From assembly GCF_003385595.1 (NCBI RefSeq), contig NZ_QNUE01000002.1:248001-312000 (forward strand): a DNA stretch of 64,000 bases. The letters are read 5' to 3'. Below are positions 59,379 to 64,000 of the stretch, in pieces. The notes below the pieces were generated by a model. That model made no database searches. It saw nothing but the letters and a program-made list of their open reading frames with translations, and had not been told where the DNA came from. The stretch comes from Chryseobacterium flavum. GTDB lineage: Bacteria; Bacteroidota; Bacteroidia; Flavobacteriales; Weeksellaceae. Position 1 is the first letter of the stretch; each line of letters starts with the position of its first letter. The position numbers were made by a program, and so were the translations under genes.

Positions 59379-62069
59379 ATGAAATTATATATTTCCAGGT
59401 TAATACTTGGTACATTATTCTTATTTACCCAATTTATATTTGCTCAAAATATTTCTGAAAATCAGTTCAAAGTAAAAGGGAACTGTGAAATGTGTAAAAC
59501 CCGGATTGAAGATGCAGCAAAAAAAGCAGGTGCAAAAACAGCTGTATATTCTATTGATCTTCAAACGTTAACATTAGACACCAGCAATGTTTCATCTGAT
59601 GACATCCTGAAAAAAGTTGCTGAAGCAGGTCACGATAATGAAAAATACAAAGCTTCTGATGATATTTATGAAAAGCTGCCGGGGTGTTGTCATTACGAAA
59701 GAGATCTTGTTCCTTCTTCTGCTGAACCTCATGGTCACCACACTGCATACATTAAAAAAGAGAATGAATTTTATGTAAGAGGAAACTGTGCCTCCTGTAA
59801 AGCGAGAATAGAAAAAGCAGCACAAGCGGCAGGTGCTGAATCAGCAGAATGGAGTGCAGAACATCAGACTGTTACGCTAAATTTTAACCCTTTGCATACT
59901 TCAGCAGATAAGATTCTGAAAAGTATTGCAGATGCAGGTCACGATAATGAAAAATATAAAGCTTCGGATGCTGTTTATAAAAACCTTCCGGGATGTTGTT
60001 TATATGACAGGAATTTTACATTTGGAGAGCCCAATCCTACAGTTCATTATGAAGAGGAGACAAAACATGATGGTCATAATGCCTCACAGGAACAGACTAT
60101 TGAGTCCCACGGCCAGCATGAAAAGAAAATTGAGGGTGTAGTAGTGACCGGTTCTAAAGCGGCAACTTCTTTAAGTAAAAAAGAGGCAGGACTTGTTTTT
60201 AATATTGATAAAAAAGAATTGTTAAAAGCTGCCTGCTGTAATTTATCAGAAAGCTTTGAAACCAATGCTACAGTAGACGTTTCGTTCAGCAATGCTGTTA
60301 CAGGAACTAAACAGCTGAAAATGTTGGGGCTGGACCAGAAGTATACAAGTTTAACCAAAGAACAGCTCCCGGAAATCAGGGGACTGGCATCGGCATACGG
60401 ACTGAATTTTATTCCCGGAAGATGGATTGAAAGCATTCAGCTGACAAAAGGAGGAAGTACAGTAACCAATGGATATGAAAGTATTACAGGACAGATCAAT
60501 ACTGAACTTCTGAAAAATGCAAAAACTCCCGAAACATCGCTGAATCTTTTTTCTGATTTCAATGGAAGGGCTGAAGCTAATATCACAAGTGTTTCTCCCA
60601 TTAATGATCAATGGACACAAACATTTTTACTTCATGGAAACGGCACTTTCGGGAATACTGATATGAATCATGACAGCTTCCTTGACAGGCCAAAAGGAAC
60701 TCAAATCAATGCTGCCTACCTTCTTAACTATAACGATCTTGAAAAATCCGGCTTCGGATCTCACTTTGGAATTAATTTTATTCGTGATGAAAGAACTGCC
60801 GGACAAATCGGTTTCGATAAAAGACTGACTCAGAAAGAACAGTATCCTTATGGAGTTGGCATTGATATTTCAAGATTTCAGGTCTGGAATAAAACAGGTT
60901 ATGTTTTTAAAGGAAAACCATACCAGAGCATAGGCTGGATGAATCAATATGTATATCATCAGCAGGATAGTTTTTTCGGACTTAGAAATTATAACGGGAA
61001 ACAGCATACTTATTATTCCAATCTGATATTTGAAAGCATTCTGGGAAACACCAATCATAAGTATAAGGCAGGAGCAAGCTTTTTATATGATGGTTACGAA
61101 GAAACATATCTGACAAACAATTTTAAAAGAAACGAAGTTGTTCCCGGGATTTTTGCTGAATACACCTTAACAGGTGTAAAATATACTTTAGTAGCCGGAG
61201 CAAGAGCTGATTTTCATAATCTGGCAGGAACACAGTTTACCCCTAGAATCAACTTCAAATATGATTTCACCCCTCAAACCATCTTACGACTGTCTGCAGG
61301 AAGAGGCTTCAGAACAGCAAATGTTTTTGCAGAAAATCAACAATATTTTGCCTCTAACAGGGTCATTAATATTATGCCAAATGGCGGGAATATTTATGGA
61401 TTAAAACCTGAAATCGCATGGAACTATGGGGCAAGTTTACAGCAGGAGTTTAAGCTTTTCGGAAGAAAATCAACCATTATTGCTGATTTTTTCAGGACAG
61501 ATTTCCAGGATCAGGTTTTGGTAGACCTTGACAAATCACCTCAGCAGCTTACATTTTATAATCTTGAAGGAAAATCTTTTGCCAATTCCTTCCAGACACA
61601 GTGGGACTTTACTCCTTTCAAAAATTTTGACGTCAGGCTGGCTTATAAATACTATGATGTACAGGCAGATTATATCGGAGGAAGAAGGGAAATCCCTTTT
61701 ATGGCAAAACACAGAGGATTTGTAAATCTAGCATACTCAACTGATAAAAATGATAAAGGTGGATTCTGGAGTTTTGATACCACATTAAACTGGGTAGGAA
61801 AGCAAAGGCTGCCGGATACGACAACTAATCCCGCAGAGTTCCAGCTTCCGGCCTATTCTGATTCTTATGCCGTTCTGAATGCACAGATTTCAAGAAATTT
61901 CAATAAAAAAATCAGAGCTTATCTAGGTGGTGAAAACCTTACCTCTTATTACCAGAAAAATGCAATTGTTGATTTTAGAAATCCATTTGGAAATTATTTT
62001 GATGGCGGAATGGTATATGCTCCCATAATGAAAGCTAATTTCTATGTGGGACTGGATGTTACATTTTAA
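59379..62069 (+). CDS. TonB-dependent receptor with two N-terminal HMA metal-binding domains
   Basis: 896 residues. Signal peptide to IFAQ. Two tandem heavy-metal-associated (HMA) modules follow: GNCEMCKTRIE with C36 and C39, and GNCASCKARIE with C137 and C140. Each is followed by the same AGHDNEKYKASD..Y..LPGCC tail carrying another CC pair (C103-C104 in module 1). A His-rich linker (HYEEETKHDGHN..HGQHEKK) leads to the plug (VVTGSKAATSLSKK, ACCNLSESFETN, LPEIRGLASAYG, KGGSTVTNGYESITGQIN) and a beta-barrel ending in VGLDVTF. It probably imports or senses copper or another soft metal at the outer membrane. HMA fused to a TonB receptor is unusual. Confidence 0.9.
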   Translation: MKLYISRLILGTLFLFTQFIFAQNISENQFKVKGNCEMCKTRIEDAAKKAGAKTAVYSIDLQTLTLDTSNVSSDDILKKVAEAGHDNEKYKASDDIYEKLPGCCHYERDLVPSSAEPHGHHTAYIKKENEFYVRGNCASCKARIEKAAQAAGAESAEWSAEHQTVTLNFNPLHTSADKILKSIADAGHDNEKYKASDAVYKNLPGCCLYDRNFTFGEPNPTVHYEEETKHDGHNASQEQTIESHGQHEKKIEGVVVTGSKAATSLSKKEAGLVFNIDKKELLKAACCNLSESFETNATVDVSFSNAVTGTKQLKMLGLDQKYTSLTKEQLPEIRGLASAYGLNFIPGRWIESIQLTKGGSTVTNGYESITGQINTELLKNAKTPETSLNLFSDFNGRAEANITSVSPINDQWTQTFLLHGNGTFGNTDMNHDSFLDRPKGTQINAAYLLNYNDLEKSGFGSHFGINFIRDERTAGQIGFDKRLTQKEQYPYGVGIDISRFQVWNKTGYVFKGKPYQSIGWMNQYVYHQQDSFFGLRNYNGKQHTYYSNLIFESILGNTNHKYKAGASFLYDGYEETYLTNNFKRNEVVPGIFAEYTLTGVKYTLVAGARADFHNLAGTQFTPRINFKYDFTPQTILRLSAGRGFRTANVFAENQQYFASNRVINIMPNGGNIYGLKPEIAWNYGASLQQEFKLFGRKSTIIADFFRTDFQDQVLVDLDKSPQQLTFYNLEGKSFANSFQTQWDFTPFKNFDVRLAYKYYDVQADYIGGRREIPFMAKHRGFVNLAYSTDKNDKGGFWSFDTTLNWVGKQRLPDTTTNPAEFQLPAYSDSYAVLNAQISRNFNKKIRAYLGGENLTSYYQKNAIVDFRNPFGNYFDGGMVYAPIMKANFYVGLDVTF

Positions 62070-62070
62070 T

Positions 62071-62107
62071 AAAAAAATCAGCTTCAATATTGAAGCTGAT
62101 TTTTTTT
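62071..62107. terminator. Bidirectional terminator between the HMA-TonB receptor and cupin genes
   Basis: AAAAAAATCAGCTTCAA and TTGAAGCTGATTTTTTT form an almost uninterrupted palindrome. Its T run includes the stop codon of the minus-strand cupin gene. Confidence 0.85.
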
Positions 62108-62603
62108 ATCTTCCAAAATCATCCTGTACCCTTACAATATCATCTTCATCTGAGGGATTGTCTGTATCGGTGTGCTGCCAGATTTCTGCGACAACTCCCC
62201 AACCTTCTAAACCAATCAGCCTGTGTCTTTCTCCCTGCTGAAGCTTGACCTGGTCTTTCGGATGATATTCTTTCAGCTCTCCTTCTTCATCTGTATTACT
62301 TCTTTTAATACCCACTGTTCCTTCCACTACCTGCCAGATCTCGGCTCTTCTGTGATGGTATTGCCAGCTCAGTCTGGCTTCGGGAGCAACAATAAGAATC
62401 TTTGGACTCAGCTTTCCCCCTATTCTTAAACCATCCACATCAATCCCGTCAAAATACTGGTTGGCAAAATCCTGTGCCTGATTTTCATCAATCACGAAAA
62501 AACCACCCCATGGTCTTGTATCATCTTTTGCTGCAAGATTAAAACCCTGCGCCTCCAGCATTTTCTCTACTCTATCGAATATTTCTTTTTTTTCTGTATC
62601 CAT
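62106..62603 (-). CDS. Cupin domain protein, mannose-6-phosphate isomerase type II-like
   Basis: 165 residues. The core resembles the C-terminal cupin of type II phosphomannose isomerases: TRPWGGFFVI, LIVAPEARLSWQYHHRRAEIWQVVEGTVGI, GERHRLIGLEGWGVVAEIW. The metal ligands are in QYHHRRAE and GERHR. It lacks the guanylyltransferase half, so it could act on mannose-6-phosphate or another sugar phosphate. In Bacteroidota such proteins are often labelled phosphoheptose isomerase. A GH92 gene lies just upstream, which fits mannose metabolism. Confidence 0.85.
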   Translation of the reverse strand: MDTEKKEIFDRVEKMLEAQGFNLAAKDDTRPWGGFFVIDENQAQDFANQYFDGIDVDGLRIGGKLSPKILIVAPEARLSWQYHHRRAEIWQVVEGTVGIKRSNTDEEGELKEYHPKDQVKLQQGERHRLIGLEGWGVVAEIWQHTDTDNPSDEDDIVRVQDDFGR

Positions 62604-62636
62604 ACGGTTGTATTTGTAAATTAAATTATTATCTGA

Positions 62637-64000
62637 TTATTCTTTTGACATTGAATATGGAAAGTCTTTTTCCTGTGATCCCCGTTCTGTATTGGGCTTA
62701 CTATCCATTTTAAAATCTAAAACAGATCCCTTTATCAGTTCTTTGTGACTTACCCAGTTTTTGGAATATGGCTGATGATTCACATTCAATGATTTCACAT
62801 ACAGGTTATCTGCACTGTTTTCAGGAGCTTTTATTTCTATTTTCTTTCCGTTTTCCAGGTGAATTGTAGCTTCCTTAAATAATGGAGCTCCCAGAACATA
62901 CTGATCAGTTGCCGGAGTTACCGGATAAAACCCTAATGCTGAAAAAATATACCATGCAGAAGTCTGCCCGTTATCTTCATCCCCGCAATATCCGTCCGGT
63001 GTTGGCTGATATAATTTATTCATTACCTGTCTCACCCAATACTGTGTTTTATAGGGTGTACCAGCATAATTGTACAGATAGATCATATGCTGAATAGGCT
63101 GATTCCCATGGGCATATTGTCCCATATTCATGATCTGCATTTCTCTGATTTCATGGATTACTCCTCCGTAATAACTGTCATCAAAAACCGGAGGCAATGA
63201 GAAAACCTCATCAAGTTTGGCTTCAAACTTTTTTCTTCCCCCCATTAATTCTGAAAGCCCGTTGATATCCTGGAAAACAGACCATGTATAATGCCAGCTG
63301 TTCCCTTCTGTAAAAGCATCCCCCCATTTAAACGGATTAAAAGGTTTCTGAAAATTACCATCTTTATTTTTACCACGCATCAGGCCTGTTTCCTTATCGA
63401 AGAGATTTTTATAATTATAAGCTCTTTTTTTATAGATATCAATCTCTGAAGCAGGTTTTCCCAATGCCTTTCCAAGCTGGTAAATAGAAAAATCATCATA
63501 AGCATACTCCAGGGTTCTGGCAGCATTCTCGTTTATTTTAACGTCATAAGGAACATAACCCAATGTATTGTAATATTGTACTCCTGCACGGCCTACAGCT
63601 TCAATCGGTCCTTCATGATTGGCTCCATGCTTTACTGCTTGCCAAAGGGTCTCCACATCATATCCCCTAAGTCCTTTGATATAAGCATCTGCCACAACGG
63701 AAGCGGAGTTATTTCCGATCATAATATCAGAATATCCGGGACTGCTCCACTCCGGCAGGAAACCACCTTCTTTATAGGCATTAGCCAGCCCTTCCTGCAT
63801 TTCAACATTTATGCTTGGATATACCAGATTCAGGAAAGGATATAAGGCACGGAATGTATCCCAAAAACCTGTTCCCGCAAACATTCTTCCATCCAGGATC
63901 TTCCCATTGTAGGGGCTCCAGTGCCGGATTTTATTCTGAGCATCAATTTCATATAATTTTTGAGGAAAAAACAGTGTCCTGTACAGAGAGGAATAAAATG
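62637..64000 (-). CDS. GH92 family alpha-mannosidase, C-terminal part (5' end outside window)
   Basis: At least 454 residues of a glycoside hydrolase family 92 enzyme; the frame is open to the window end, reading FYSSLYRTLFFPQKLYEI, then KILDGRMFAGTGFWDTFRALYPFLNLVYP. Other family motifs: NSASVVADAYIKG, GREYYNTLGYVPYD-like (VQYYNTLGYVPYD), WGDAFTEGNSWHYTWSVFQD, YAHGNQPIQHMIYLYNYAG, GYCGDEDNGQTSAWYIFSALGFYPV. GH92 enzymes are calcium-dependent exo-mannosidases acting on N-glycans. A cupin of the mannose isomerase type follows at 33 bp. Confidence 0.93.
   Translation of the reverse strand, partial: FYSSLYRTLFFPQKLYEIDAQNKIRHWSPYNGKILDGRMFAGTGFWDTFRALYPFLNLVYPSINVEMQEGLANAYKEGGFLPEWSSPGYSDIMIGNNSASVVADAYIKGLRGYDVETLWQAVKHGANHEGPIEAVGRAGVQYYNTLGYVPYDVKINENAARTLEYAYDDFSIYQLGKALGKPASEIDIYKKRAYNYKNLFDKETGLMRGKNKDGNFQKPFNPFKWGDAFTEGNSWHYTWSVFQDINGLSELMGGRKKFEAKLDEVFSLPPVFDDSYYGGVIHEIREMQIMNMGQYAHGNQPIQHMIYLYNYAGTPYKTQYWVRQVMNKLYQPTPDGYCGDEDNGQTSAWYIFSALGFYPVTPATDQYVLGAPLFKEATIHLENGKKIEIKAPENSADNLYVKSLNVNHQPYSKNWVSHKELIKGSVLDFKMDSKPNTERGSQEKDFPYSMSKE

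Noticed and set aside
1-64000. CRISPR array, prophage, tRNA or rRNA genes
   Set aside because: Looked for regularly spaced direct repeats, phage structural genes, cloverleaf-like segments with CCA/GTTCGA-type T arms and rRNA-like blocks; none recognised by eye.

Overview
The window is chromosomal sequence from a member of the Flavobacteriia, most likely Chryseobacterium or a close relative. The DNA is AT-rich. Two proteins carry type B C-terminal sorting domains of the type IX secretion system (T9SS). There is an exosortase F (XrtF) pair, many TonB-dependent receptors and surface lipoproteins, and many small Bacteroidota-specific families (DUF4271, DUF4293, DUF4296, DUF5689, DUF6146, DUF6702). 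Promoters fit the Bacteroidota pattern (TTTG at -33, TAnnTTTG at -7) rather than the E. coli one. No tRNA, rRNA, CRISPR array or insertion sequence was recognised.

Layout. 1-1.5 kb: end of dnaB, then rnhA. 1.6-6.3 kb: two tandem L-type-lectin proteins exported by T9SS. 6.4-9.5 kb: nitroreductase, nadB, nadC. 9.7-15 kb: TonB receptor, small membrane protein, asd, cation efflux pump. 14.9-15.9 kb (minus): xrtF and its partner. 16.1-19.7 kb: a peptidoglycan amino-sugar salvage cluster (AmgK-like kinase, free-standing RapZ C-terminal domain, MurU-like nucleotidyltransferase), then LOG and DUF6702 genes. 20-26.9 kb: DUF5689 lipoprotein and TonB receptor (minus) opposite a secreted endonuclease/phosphatase and a DUF6146 lipoprotein. 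27-31 kb: sodA, a DapB-family reductase, rho, DUF4293. 31-34.5 kb: M28 peptidase, ABC exporter, DUF1801. 34.6-38.8 kb (minus): a surface protein, two small HTH proteins and a membrane-bound LuxR-type regulator. 38.9-44.4 kb: the housekeeping block rsfS-ftsH-LUD-cdsA-psd (minus) opposite birA. 44.4-47.8 kb (minus): GT2, DUF4296, tgt, LptF/G. 48-52 kb: DUF4271, hemD, oligopeptidase B, a small hypothetical. 52.6-55.2 kb: a three-gene operon of secreted jelly-roll-like proteins. 55.2-62.1 kb: SRPBCC protein, sensor kinase and response regulator, then a metal-handling group (His/Cys-repeat lipoprotein, Cys-rich protein, TonB receptor with two fused HMA domains). 62.1-64 kb (minus): cupin and a GH92 alpha-mannosidase cut by the window end.

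The best candidates for undescribed biology are: (a) the LuxR / HTH pair / surface-protein locus at 34.6-38.8 kb, where the first and last genes share a near-palindromic site at almost the same distance from near-identical TAATTTTG promoter boxes; (b) the AmgK / RapZ-C / MurU cluster with a perfect 20-bp palindrome inside it; (c) the three-gene operon of secreted proteins sharing an N-terminal tag and a jelly-roll-like body; (d) the metal module ending in a double-HMA TonB receptor; and (e) an SSB-like acidic tip on the DnaB helicase. All functional statements come from reading translations and motifs by eye. No database search was run.
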